DNA from: Chelonoidis abingdonii
Taxonomy: Eukaryota > Chordata > Testudines > Testudinidae
Assembly (NCBI RefSeq): GCF_003597395.2
Contig: NC_133782.1
Location: forward strand, 9,316,534-9,380,533
DNA: 64,000 nt
Direction of reading: 5' to 3'
In this document: positions 35,865-47,712 of the stretch, piece after piece
How the letters are laid out: each line of letters opens with the position of its first letter
Position numbering within the stretch: the stretch's first letter is position 1
Notes under the pieces: model-generated
What the model was told of the DNA's origin: nothing
Databases searched by the model: none
What the model saw: the letters and a program-made list of their open reading frames with translations, nothing else
Position numbers and translations under genes: made by a program

Positions 35865-36880
35865 ATATTAGCATATGCTACTATGACTAATGAAGTATAT
35901 TTGTGTACAGAATTACCTGAATTTGCACATGCAGCCATAATGATGGTGCATGCTAATCTAGAGCACACTTGGAGCATGTCTATGTTGCAGCAAAACAAAA
36001 ACAACCAACTTGCAGCATCAAGTCTCAGAGCCTGGGTCTGCAGACTCACGCTCATGATACGGCACTAAAAATAGCAGTGTAGATTTCCCACTCGAGTTCT
36101 GAGACCTAACCCCCCTTGCTGGGTTTCAGAGCACAAGCAGGAATGTCTACACTGCTATTATTAGCACATTAGAGCAAGCCCAAGTCTGTAGACCTGGTTT
36201 TAAGACTCACTGCCACAAGTGTTTATTTGCAGTGAGGTGACATATCCTTCCACGCCTAACTTTTCTATTAAACCTTTATAGCAATACATGGAATCACTCT
36301 TAGGCAGCATACTATGAAGAAAGTGGGTCTTCAAGGAGGAGAGTCAGACACCTCCATGCAAGTATCTCAGGAGAGCTGTAAATGTGATTATAGTGACCCT
36401 ACTTAAATTGTAGAGACATGTATTGACCTGCAGCAGCCTTCACTGTGTAGCTGCTAAATACATTCACTCAAAGTATGGTAGTTGGCCTACCGTCACAGCT
36501 TGAAAATGTTTTCATTGTGGTAACACTGCCTGGTTTCAATTTTTATTTTCTGTCCTGTTTGGGAGATTAACTGTGAGCCCCAAGGTCGTATTCCAATTGG
36601 CTCTGCTCTGGAGGAGCCAATCCAAGAGCGATATGGGACTTCTGATCTAATCCAGCACCAAACTATAATACTTCCTACACTACATGTACAACTGTATTTT
36701 AAAACTGTGTACCTAATTTGTGAAATCAAAGTAATCGCAGGCAACAGTCAAGGTAACTGCATATATAAATATGGCTAATTGGGTGTATTTGTGTACAGAA
36801 TGACCCTAATTTGCCCTTGAGCCACAATGCTTGTGCATATAAATCTGGAGCATACTTTCTCACCTAACTTTGCCATTAAA
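35865..36880. repeat. Diverged local duplication (two copies)
   Basis: Copy A is 35865-35970 plus about 36248-36275; copy B is 36758-36880. Shared strings include GTATATTTGTGTACAGAAT/GTGTATTTGTGTACAGAAT, AATTTGC, GAGCACACTT/GAGCATACTT, and CCTAACTTTTCTATTAAA/CCTAACTTTGCCATTAAA. Copy A is interrupted by the MITE at 35971-36247 while copy B is not. The pair could be a tandem duplication or two members of an unrecognised repeat family. Confidence 0.6.
35971..36247. mobile_element. MITE family B, copy 2
   Basis: Ends GGAGCATGTCTATGTTGCAG and TTGCAGTGAGGTGACATATCC (partly inverted) match those of 47280-47712. The inside has CACTAAAAATAGCAGTGTAG and the opposing CTACACTGCTATTATTAGC, a long foldback. 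Boundaries are supported by the uninterrupted copy B at 36758-36880. Confidence 0.75.
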
Positions 36881-37318
36881 TCTGGTCCATAAAGAAATTA
36901 CTGCACCATGTAGTTGTAATGCAGGGTTTGAAATACACTTTCTCCTAGAGAGTGTAGCATACAATTATTTTGTACACTGCAATCTCAATTAGAAAATAAA
37001 AAGCAGAGGAATGGTTCATTCCTTTCCTCCTTTGGGAACAATGGAACCTGGATCTACAGAAGAGTAAATTACTGGAGTTATAAGTGATATGGCAAGTTAT
37101 ATTGCTGAGCAGAACCATTGGTAGGATGGGAAAATCAATTCATAATGAATGGTCTTTCCCTATCAAAATATACCTGTTTCCTGGTGTACGAAATTTGGAA
37201 TTCTACATTAAAACTTTATGCAAACATTTCCCTGCAATCAGGGTGACTGTGAAGTCTTTGTGCCAAATCTTTGCCTTGCTCCTCTGTATCTAAAGCTGGG
37301 CATATAGTATTGGTACTG
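36881..37318. other. Noncoding sequence
   Basis: No gene or named repeat recognised. Confidence 0.45.
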
Positions 37319-37607
37319 CAGTGTTGCAGCCGCAAGTAATCAAATATCATCAGTCAGCTTCCTCCCCATTCCCTCCCACAGACCATTAGATAAACCCCCC
37401 CCCCCCAAAAAAAGATAAAAAGAACGCTAATTTTTCTTAATTTGCCTTCTGGATTTCAAGTTTTTCTCCACAGTCACAGAGGTAAGAAACTTACATTTTT
37501 AAAAAATGAAAACTGAGTTAATCACCTGACTCCAAAACCTGGGTCTTTAAGAAAAAACACCAAATATTATGAGACTCATGATAAAATCATAAGAGTTGGT
37601 AACCTGA
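37319..37607. mobile_element. hAT-like MITE family C, copy 2
   Basis: The left end CAGTGTTGCAGCCG and the right end AAGAGTTGGTAACCTG are inverted. The right-hand part GAGACTCATGATAAAATCAT resembles the end of 21221-21501. Flanking octamers TGGTACTG and TGGTTCTT agree at six positions. A C12 run followed by A7 near 37387-37405 lies inside. Confidence 0.65.
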
Positions 37608-39987
37608 TGGTTCTTTGATTGTCAGAGTAAGCAGAAGATTTATTATTTGTGAGGGCTCAGAAATAAAATGTTAGCAGAGAGTGGCTTGGTACTATTTCAT
37701 GTCGAAATCAGTGGAGTGGCAGAAGGGTGATGGCGGAAGGGGGCACTTTTCACCTTAACCTTCCATGTTTTCAGAGCAATAATGGATCTATTTGGTGGCT
37801 ACTTGGTGTTTATCAACTAAAGATGACAGAGGAGGGAGCAGACCACCAGTTGTTTCTAGCAAAGACAACACAAAGGAAGGGCAAGGTGGGATTATCTGAG
37901 GACAGACTGAAGTGCAGCCTAGTGGGGTCTTCTGCACATGGCTAAGATAAGCCTCCGCACAGCCCTTTTGAAGTTCTTTTGTCACTGGCTTTACAGTTTG
38001 CCTAAACTTCTATTTACCGTGACCTTGTCTGGCCACGTGATTGCTGTGCTTTGCATGGCTTTTATTTTATTCTAAGGTCACCAGAACGAGTTAGTATTTG
38101 CCATGCTGTGAGATCCCAGTGGAAAACAGACTGGCCTACAAACGAATTGCCATAAGAGCAACGCCAGCAATAACAGACAAACAACACGCAGCCTCAAGAC
38201 TTGCTTCCCTCGCTTCAGTTGCTAAAATTATTGTTTAAGGTCACATGACTCCTCAACGGCCACCTTTTGGGTGACTGCTGGATTCCGAGGTACTGTAGGG
38301 CAGATGGAGCAAACAGGACCAGAGGAGAAACTACTCATGATGATGCAGGAGAGGAAATACCCACATCCTGTGCCTCAGTCTGCATGGATATTCAGTCAAC
38401 TGCATCATTGGCTGCGCAGTGCTTGGATAGGTCTGTGCCTTTGATGAGCAGTCAAACTCCCTGATCATTCAAGACCCATTCACGGAACTGAGTACTCCAC
38501 TCACGTTGAGTGACAGCAGCCTCAAAACAAAGGAGACTTCACTCATCTGGGCCTAGGCCTAATCCCACTTTGTGGGAAAACTCCTCCTTGTGGCTGCGTC
38601 TCAGCATGGCCCACAGAACGGCTGAAAAGTGATGGGAATTCCTAAGGTATTAGCGTGCAAATGCGTTTGGTAGCTTCCATCCCCACTTGACTGGGTGTGT
38701 GTTTGTGGGTGTGAGTGCGGGTTTGTCTCTTTAGATATTTTAATTAATTAATTTTATTAACAGGCATCTCCACAGTACCCGTCAGTGCAATATCCGTTTG
38801 CCATTGCGTCCTGATCTGCAATGCTGCTTCACAGTGTGAATTTCTGAGTGCACGAATCTGTGAGAGGTAGATTTCATAAGCTGCTCTGCAAAGTAATGAC
38901 AGACCCTCAAAATTACACAAATAAGAGTGCTGAGGGCTCACAAAGCATATGAAAAACTGGTGGAAAGATCTGTAGGACTTTTTTAAAATTTTTAAATGTC
39001 AATTATTCCCAGTCCTCTCGGTGGGCAAAAACCCACAGCTCTCTCCTTGCAAGCATAAGCTTAAATGATACAAAAGGTTACACAGAATTACTTCTTAGCA
39101 GAGCCTTAAGATATCGCCATATTATTTTGTTTATTTTAAAAAACAAATAAGCTGGGGTTGAAAAAATTCAATCCAACTATTTACTCTGTAGTCTGTTGGA
39201 CAGCAACATAAAAAAGCCCTCCAGATTTCTTATAGATACAATGCATAGCATTGACACAATAAGTTAATATGACAGCATAAAATCCAATAGTCACCCTGGG
39301 ATCATACAATAAATAGAATCTGTTAAAGTACTCTGTAAACTCTCCTGTGAGATATTTCTCTTTGATCCAGACTTTAACAGGAATTATTTAATCATAATGA
39401 GATGGTAATAAAACAGCAGCACCTGAATAATCTCTTTATTACCTATTTCTTAATTAGTTCCTGTTCATTATAATTCTTTCAGATATCTAAAACCTATGAT
39501 GTAAGTGACACAGTGTAAAAATATTAGAAACCGTATACATCTGTGTGAAAACAGCCTTTGTACATTATCCAAAGTGTCTGAATATCTCAAAAGTGTATCA
39601 TTTTGGATCTACCAAAGTATTACACAAAAAAATACCAGCAAATGAAGTGCTCTTTTTTTCACTAAATGTGGGAAGGAGGAGATTCATAAATCCAAAAGTG
39701 ACAAAACATCTTTTCGATTTAAAAACACAGAAATGGCCAAGGTTATATATAACACTAGCAAAAATAGTTTAAAATGACCTAAAAATAGAGAAGTCAAAAA
39801 GAAGTATACATTTATATTACATCCAACAAAATGATATTAAAAGAATGTTAAGATTGCAAAATTGAGCAAGCAAAAATTACGAAATGCCAGAATTAAGGTT
39901 GTCACAGTGGCCCCTGTCAGACAGGAGGAGAAACTGCAGAGAAAGCCAGCAGACCTGACACAGCTCCAGGATGGAGCATGCTCAGTT
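37608..39987. other. Mostly unique noncoding sequence
   Basis: No gene seen. A GT-rich stretch lies at about 38694-38735 and TAATTAATTAATTTTA at 38741-38756. The piece 39395-39480 combines a CACCTG E-box with TTAATTAG homeodomain-type sites, which could reflect an enhancer but could also be chance. Confidence 0.45.
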
Positions 39988-40411
39988 CAGGGGTGAAAGT
40001 AGAAACAGGGACTTACTGGGTTGGGGCCACTCTGGCCCCTGGAAGGGGTAGGGCCTCAGGTGGAAGGGGCAGGGATGGGGGGGTCAGAGCCATCTGTACC
40101 GGTAAGTTCCCTCCCTCCTCTGCCGGTGTAGCAGCAGCACCTGGGGACTCCAGGGGCTATTTAAAGGGCCCAGGGCAGTAGAGGCAGAGGGAGCCCCGGT
40201 CCTTTAAATAACCCCTGGAGCCCCGGCACCTCTACACCAGGGCTCTGGCAGCAGGGCTCTGGTGGCAATTTAAGGAACCTGGGGCTCCAGGCACTGCTAG
40301 GAGCCCCAGGCCCTTTAAATTGCCACCTGAGGAAGCTGGGTCGCCCTGGTACAACGCACCGGCTCTTGCTGGTACACCATACCAGGGCGTACCGGCTTAC
40401 TTTCACTTCTC
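39988..40411. mobile_element. hAT family F MITE
   Basis: A perfect 8-bp duplication GCTCAGTT flanks it (39980-39987 and 40412-40419). Termini CAGGGGTGAAAGTA and TACTTTCACTTCTC are inverted. The interior is GC-rich, with internal inverted parts such as GGGGCTCC...GGAGCCCC. No coding capacity. Confidence 0.9.
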
Positions 40412-40419
40412 GCTCAGTT

Positions 40420-42604
40420 GCTCTGTGTGGATGACACATGCACAATCTGGTCACACATTGGGGCTCTGAGGGAATGCAGCATGCTTAGTACAGATGGAAT
40501 CTTTGGAGACTTTAATAGCCAAACTCTAATAAATCTTTACAGAGCATGTGTGAACTCAGATTTTTTCAGAAGCTCACAGTTGCCCCTGTTTGGCCAGTTT
40601 CCCTAAAGATTGGAAAAGGTACATCCTGTTATTAGGGCAACCTCCCTGCCAAACTTACAATCCATGCAAAAGTTTCTCAACAAAATGGTTTTAACTTCAT
40701 GTAAGGAAATTAGTTGGTTCCACTATTAATTTTCTCTCTTTTTGGCTTCATAAAACTCCCAATTATTTCTGTACATATGCTACAAAAATTAAGATGATTA
40801 GCACAATTATATAAAATACATTTTGATATTTCTTAATTTCCTATAACTAAACACGTTGTAAAGTCTACCCAATTCTGTTCTGAAGACTCTCTTTGAGACT
40901 ACAAAAAAGTAATAACTGATAACTTGACAGGCCTTTGAACACTGTTGAGTTTTTAATAAAAAATTCATGCCAGGGACCAAAGCTTTAGCTGTATACATGC
41001 TAAGTCTAAGGCAAGTTTCACTCTACTGAGAGCGTAATTGGATTAAAACACATCATTTGATAATTTTCTGAACTTAGTCACTGAAATGGACATGTAAGTA
41101 ATTTCAATTTCACAGAAAACTAGTCGTCTTGGTACAGTTGTGCAGTTTGGTGAAGTTATTTTTAGGAAGTTTTTAAAATAGTGTATTATTTCCAATGTCA
41201 AATATGCAACAAAAGTGGATTCTACTCTGTTTTTCCCTCATGTGTGTGCCGGTATTTCCTATATTAGGTGTAACATGTATTTTTTTCAAAACACCACCTG
41301 CGCTTAGCAATTTTTATAATTTAATTCTGCAAAATGTGTAGATAATTACAGTATTAATGAAAACGAAAGCTCCACAGATTTCTCTACAAACCTCTACTAC
41401 AGTATCTCAATCTGGAACTAACACACCCTTATTATTTCAGTCTTGTGTAGACTGGCACTTGTGACCTATTATATGATCACTATGGGCTGGGACCAAATAG
41501 GGACCAGGGTGAGATGCAGAAAGTCATTCTCTTTGGTGCTAATAGAAAATATAAAATATGAATGAAATGTTAAAACTGAATGTAGAAAAATAATCAGTGA
41601 CAACAAACTATTATAGGACATTTAACACCGTTTACACAAATTCTGAAAGGACACTGCCAACACCTTTATGCCTTAAATGTAGTTCTTTTGATTACCAAAT
41701 ACTAATGTGTCAAATTTTCAAAATAGCGTCCAACTTTGACCTCGCAGTTTTACCTTTGCCAGTCCAAATTAAAGGTTAAGGTCCCTTTGAAAATCTGTCT
41801 AAGCAGGGGGAAAAAATGAAAACAAATTTTCTTTTTCATTTAAATATTCCCTGGAGAGCTCTAAATCCAACCACAATATGTAGTTATTTATTTTGATCCA
41901 TATCGCTGCCACTACAAAAAGAACCCATCCCAGATTCCGGGTCAGTTGGGCAATCTTTTACAATACTCTATTACACCAATTGTCTATTTCAATTTTTATG
42001 CACTTTAATGTTCTAAATCTGTTCCTATGTGTTTTCACAATGCTTTGCAAAAAGGAACCCTGAACTCCGTTGGTGTCTCTAGATGTTACCAAAAAAAAAT
42101 ACAACTGTTACTACTAATTATAACAACAAACAGTGCCATTGTTTTAATAGAAATAGGACAATACTTTGAGGTTAAAATATTATATTCATTTTTGACACTG
42201 TTTCTGCAAGTATAATCAATGGTTTATAATTAAAAGATATGTAATCCTTTTTTCTATGCTACTGCTAAGTTTATCTATATCTAGGACTGTGTCAATTCCC
42301 AACAGACGTGCCTATTCTATACTGCTTCTGCAATTGCCTCATAGCAGAGTCTTGCTAATACAAGGCATTGATCCAGCAGCAATTACTAGAAAGGTAGTGA
42401 AAAGTTACACTAATTCCCTGTCTTTATTCTCCCCCTGCGCCTCCCCCCCCCCGCCCCCAAGCTGCAGGATATCAGTTTCCAAGTCTGTGAGAGTGTGTGC
42501 AATACTAGTTGCTAACACTACCTTGTTCATCAGGAATCAGGGCAAACAAATATCACAGCCTGGGTAGTAAACTCTAGGGAGGAGAAGAATTAAGGAGCGG
42601 AAGA
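40420..42604. other. AT-rich noncoding sequence
   Basis: No gene recognised. A C-rich run lies at about 42431-42458. Confidence 0.5.
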
Positions 42605-42690
42605 ATGATCTTGTAGCTATAACACAGGCTTGGGAGTCAGAGGAACTCTGTTTAATTCCCAGCTCTGGCACAGGCTCTCTCCCCATGGGC
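42605..42690 (+). mobile_element. MIR-type SINE fragment
   Basis: GGCTTGGGAGTCAGAGGAAC, then TTTAATTCCCAGCTCTGGC, follows the MIR tRNA-like head and B-box region. The 3' part is lost. Confidence 0.65.
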
Positions 42691-43088
42691 CAAATTCAGA
42701 GATGAGTCTAAATGAGTTGAGAGGTAGTCTAACACAGGGGTCATGCTTCAAACATTTCAATTGCTTTGACTAGATATGTTACCTCAGTATTTGGATCATT
42801 ATAAGCATTCCCTATACCAATATCACTTCAGAGGTAACCTTATCTAAGGCAAACTTGGTAAATACTAAAGGATGACCACTGTCCACCTCCTTCTTGTGCC
42901 ACAAACCTGTACATTGCAGAAACTTAGACTCAAACCCACTTACAGTGTGTAATTTCCCCTTCCCTTTCCTCTCCCCTCCCCTCGCCCTTCACTTAGAATT
43001 TGGCCCACTGAGTGAGAATGTGAGGGAGTCTAACTTCGGCCATGACCCAGTCACACACACTGGTAAGAAGATAAAAGAGAGTCTCATT

Positions 43089-43398
43089 CGGGGTCGGCAA
43101 CCTTTCAGAAGTGCTGTGCCGAGTCTTCATTTATTCACTCTGATTTAAGGTTTCGCGTGCTGGTAATACATTTTAATCTTTTTAGAAGATCTCTTTCTAT
43201 AAGTCTATAATATAGAACTAAACTATTGTTGTATGTAAATTAAATAAGAGTTTTAAAATGTTTAAGAATCTTCATTTAAAATTAAATTAAAATGCAAAGC
43301 CCCCTGGACCGGTGGCTAGGACCCAGGCAGTGTGAGTGCCACTGAAAATCAGCTCGTGTGCCGCCTTTGGCACGCGTGCCATAGGTTGCCTACTCCTG
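43089..43398 (+). mobile_element. hAT family B, copy 2 (uninterrupted)
   Basis: Ends CGGGGTCGGCAACCTTTC and TAGGTTGCCTACTCCTG are inverted. Flanking octamers GTCTCATT (43081-43088) and GTCTAGTT (43399-43406) agree at six positions. This copy shows the state of the 3526-4834 element before its Harbinger-like insertion. Confidence 0.85.
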
Positions 43399-43406
43399 GT
43401 CTAGTT

Positions 43407-46400
43407 GCATCACCTTACAGTACATCACTTATGAATTGGATTGCCTCAGTTGCTCCTTCTGCAAAATGGAGAGCCTAATACTTAGCCTGCTTCTGCTACC
43501 TATTATTTGTGCTCATACATGTCCATATTGAGAATAAATCAGAATGAGGTAAAATATTCTGTATCAGCATCGATGCATTTTCTCTCTCTCAACAAGAAAG
43601 TAAACCAAATTAGAATTCAAATCTCCTCATTCCCTTGCAGAAGCCTTGACTACCCTAAAAGCTCATCAGTTGTACCAGTCACTCCTGAACAGTTTACAGT
43701 AGCCTAGCTCATGCACCGGGCAATCTGAAAGGTTGCCATCCAAAAGTTAGTTAACAATGGGTGCAGTCCAGTACTAGAAAGTATTCTGAAATTTATCACA
43801 GGTTATCTGGTAGGCTTGTATCAGTTCCTGTTCAATTTGTGTATGATATATCAGGACATCAATTAGATATAACCAGCTGAATAAAGCATGCAATACTCTG
43901 CCTCAAAGCTTACAGGACATGTAATGGCAGGTGAATTCTTGCAGCCGTGGATCCCCAGAGCCCACACCAACAAGAGCTGGCCTCAGTATTGTCTTGAAAC
44001 TACGTCGGTTTTTAGAAAGGATCAGCACACAGAAGGTTAGGTGTTACCTATTTATCTCCTGTATCTTCTGTGTTACAGACAATCTCAGAAGCAGTGAAGC
44101 AGGTTATAAGGGCACAGAGGCACCAAAACAGTCAATTAAAACAACTATTGCAGACAGTAGCGAGGAAAAAGGTGAAAAGTGCAGAAAGCTCATGGCTTTC
44201 AGCGGAATATTTTTATACAAGTACAATATTCAGCCGAGGCTCTGTTACAGACTGAGGGGTGGGGGGAAATGATTCCATTAATACAAATAAATTACCTTTT
44301 ACCATGTTAAATAAAAGCTAATAAAAATGAAGCAGCAATGTACATGGCAGATTTATGCTAACTATAATCCAGTCATTCCAAGATGGAAACACTTTAACAT
44401 GATATTAAAAAAAATCAAATTAAATTTTAATGAATACTATACTAGGTGTCAGAAACTGCTTTCCCTTTTACACATTTTATATTGTAAAGCATATACTTTA
44501 ATTCTGCCTGAACTTCAGCTTGTTAAAAAGTTGATCAGTCCCTTTGAGAAAATGAACTACCATTACTGCCACATCTTTTTTTAACACTGAAAATGGTGCA
44601 CACAAGCTAACAATCACTCTGGAGCATTTTAGGTGGCATTCCAAAATCAGAGCACAGGTTGCTAAATAAGGGAAATACTGTATTTCCGCAGAATAATATG
44701 CTGCAACACCTGAAGTTGGGCCTTAATAATATATATGTGATGAAAACAGAAAACCATCAAAGAAGCCTGTTGTTTAAACACTACAAAGCCAGTTTGACAT
44801 CTTTCCTTTAAAAGAACAATAAGAGCATTTTATTGGTAGAAAAGTCAGAGGTGTCGAAAACAGTAAGATTCTTTATTGCATGACCACTACCTGGGAAAAA
44901 CAGTTTAATGTTAACAACAGCAGGAGCTGCAAATTTAGCTGCGTGGGGTAGAAAGCTTTTGGTTATTATTTGATGGCAAACTATTGTTACTTTCAGCTTA
45001 TTTACATATATATAAATACATACATGTGTGCACTGTATTCTTATTTGGAGCAAAAACAAATCAGCAAGCAAATTCTAGGGACCAGGAACGTGGTTGCCAG
45101 GAATCCATGCAGACCGCCTTTGGAAAAACAATGAAATCTTCACTCCCTAAAATTACAATGGTCTGAGTTTCTGAGGAGCATAGTGAGCAGTCTAGGATCA
45201 ATTCAAGGCAGTGAACAATTTGAGATCTCACAGGGCTGGAAACAGACTGAGAGGAAGGTTTTTCAAAAGCACAAAGGAGAGATAGGCTTTCAGCAGGCAA
45301 TGACTTTGAGTGACAACTGGGAGCCTAGCTCCTGTTTGCAGATCTCCCTCCCACCCCCTGCAGCTTTATACCAAACTGGAGATTCCAAACATTCTAACGG
45401 GATATGTGACATTTTGCTCATTTCTGCTGAAGGGCTGGAGGTAGCAGATCTTAAAATTACAATATCAGGCTTCAATTCTGCAATGTGCTCTGTGGGGAAC
45501 TGCACAGAGCCCCATTGACTTCATGCAGAGCTCACTGCAGGATCAGGGCACTGATTTCTGTGAAGTGCTATTTCTGATCATTAGTAGAGGTTTCTAAATT
45601 TCTCTCTCTCTTCCTCTAAGACTTGTACAGTTGGATTTGCACTGTACAAAAGGCATCTTGGCTTTGATCTGCATCAGTAAAACCTGATTGCTCCAACATT
45701 TGTAGAAAGCAAACACCAAAGGGATGCAATCATGGCCAAAGTAAATTCTTTTAAAAATTCAGATGAATACTTGAACTTTTTTTTTTTTTTGCACTATTAA
45801 CCCAAGTCTACTGCCAACCCTGTCGCCAGCAAGAAGTGCAATGGGACTTTTGACTACTGAAGGGGGTGAGAAATCCACCAATTTGATTTTTATTAGCATT
45901 TATAGCATGAGAGGAAAAAATGGAAAAAAGCAAGAGTTTTTGACCAATGCCAGATCCAACACAACATTTAGGCATGGGTTTATCTTTTAACATGGGGTAG
46001 TCAATGGACTAAGACCGAAGATGATAAGCAGAAGATGCTCACTTTGCACACTTTAGGGACACTTTACAAACTGCTTCCTAAATTTGGCCAGAATATGCAG
46101 GATCACTTCATTTCAATATGTAATTTCAGATGCAAATACAAATTTACTAATGCAAAAAAGCCATCTTAATCCATAAATCAGGCACTAAGCACTTACATAT
46201 CACCCAATGTGTGCAAATGTTATGTGCTACATTGGAACATAAAATGCCTGTTATATGGGTGATCAAATTCTACCACCCCCAAGAGTATGGGATGGTGCAA
46301 ACTTCACAATCTCAAGGTAGTGAATTTTTCTACCCTGTGTATGACTCTCACATGCTCTCCTGCTCCCCACCCCATGACCTCAATCCAGATTGGGACCAGT

Positions 46401-47279
46401 CTTCAGTTGCCCATCTGCCTCCATCTCAATGGATAAAGGTGTGAAAGGAATATCCAAATTTTGGAAGGGTATATACTGAGGGCAAAACTGCTGGCAAAAA
46501 ATAGGCCACTATTCACCTTCCTTTCCAGGATACAAAAATTCAAATGCAATTATGTTTCATTTATTTATAATTGCAAGTAGTGCTTTTATTTTTCCCACTG
46601 GTGACAGAAAAGGGGGATTCTGTGACCAGTATCAGGCAGGCACTATGACTTGCTTCTGAATCAGATGGATTGATGTAGAAGTGTCCATTAAATTTCAGTG
46701 CCAGTGACATCTCTACCTAAAACATACAGCTCAATTATATCTGCACAAAGAATACCTAGAACTGAGGAAAATGTTATTTATAATTGGCTGGCATTTGCAG
46801 ACAAATGGGGGAAGGGGGAAATGTGGAAATTACAGCAAATCATCATTCCTCAATATATTGTGAGGTTGTTTACAGTTTTGTTCATTTGTTTTGCTGATAG
46901 GAAAAAAACTGCCTGAATCAACAGACTATGATTTCGATTTCACATTCTATATTTCAGAAAACACTTTGTAGTCCAGAATGTTCTGGAATACACAGGCACC
47001 ATTTACTGCATCTTGAGAAAATGACGTAGGATCATCCTGAATTACACAGTTACCATTGCTGCCAATGATTTGTTCAGTTACTGCAATGTAAAGTCTGCTG
47101 GCAAAATTTTAACCGAAGATTTATGAGCAAATTCATAGTGACTTAAACAGGAAGTGCGGGTGCATTATTATTCTATGGCAAAATTTAATCCAAACTGGAG
47201 GGGATGGGGACTAAGCTCAGTAGCACAAAAAATAGCCCAGTGGCATTTTGTTCCACTGCCCTTTTGCACCATCATCAGA
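43407..47279. other. Mostly unique noncoding sequence
   Basis: No gene is called with confidence. A T13 run lies at about 45779-45791. A worn sauropsid repeat may lie near 45478-45555 (GAGCCCCATTGACTTCATGC). The possible exon at 44079-44171 is listed separately. Confidence 0.5.
44079..44171 (+). other. Possible internal exon, phase 0-0 (unconfirmed)
   Basis: A well-formed 3' splice site (pyrimidine-rich tract ending TGTGTTACAG at 44078) precedes a 93-base open segment that ends in AAG followed by GTGAAA, a usable though weak donor. Entered at phase 0 it encodes 31 residues, TISEAVKQVIRAQ...QTVARKK, with heptad-like spacing of V, I, L and many K, Q and R, as in an amphipathic or coiled-coil helix. 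Both phases being 0 is neat but may be coincidence. I recognise no protein and see no partner exon; the nearest upstream candidate would leave an intron of only about 43 bases, too short for a vertebrate. Confidence 0.25.
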
Positions 47280-47712
47280 GGTATGTCTACACTGCAACCA
47301 GGAGACACAATGGTAGCATGTGTAGACATGCCTGAGCTACCTTTGACTGAATTAGCTCACTAAAAATAGCAGCAAAGCCATGGTGGGACAGGTTAGCTTC
47401 CCAAATACATAACTAGGCCCTGGGTGGAATTGAACTTGTCTAACCTGGGGGGATAGCTCAGTGGTTTGAGCATTGGTCTGCTAAACCCAGGGTTGTGAGC
47501 TCAATCCTTGAGGGGACCATTTGGGGATTGGTCCTGCTTTGAGCAGGGGGTTGGATTAGATGATCTCTTGGCCCCTTCCAACCTTAATAATCTAGATTCT
47601 ATGCCCCTTGTGGTTATACTGCTATTTTTAGCAAGGTTGCTCAGTCAAAGCTAGCTAGGGTTTGCCTATATGTTCTGCAATTGCACTTCCCCAGTGCAGT
47701 GCAGACATAACC
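47280..47712. mobile_element. MITE family B, copy 3, split by a SINE
   Basis: Ends GGTATGTCTACACTGCA and TGCAGTGCAGACATAACC are inverted. Inside, CACTAAAAATAGCAG on the left opposes CTGCTATTTTTAGC on the right, as in family B. The SINE at 47449-47603 sits in the middle and is therefore younger. Confidence 0.78.
47449..47603 (+). mobile_element. tRNA-derived SINE with CR1-type tail
   Basis: The head GGGGATAGCTCAGTGG contains an RNA polymerase III A box, and GGTTGTGAGCTCAATCC at 47491-47507 is the B box. A body follows (GGGGGTTGGATTAGATGATC) and the 3' end is GATTCTATG. The same terminal motif ends the CR1 LINE at 56784-59715 (read on its minus strand), which suggests that CR1 machinery moved the SINE. 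I recognise it as the turtle polymerase III SINE. It is not a functional tRNA gene: the 3' half does not fold as tRNA and the element runs on past the head. Confidence 0.9.

Noticed and set aside
43943..44034. An exon upstream of the candidate at 44079-44171
   Set aside because: The intervening intron would be about 43 bases, below the usual vertebrate minimum, and its acceptor is weak.
47449..47520. A tRNA gene
   Set aside because: A and B boxes are present, but the sequence continues into a SINE body with a CR1 tail and does not complete a cloverleaf.
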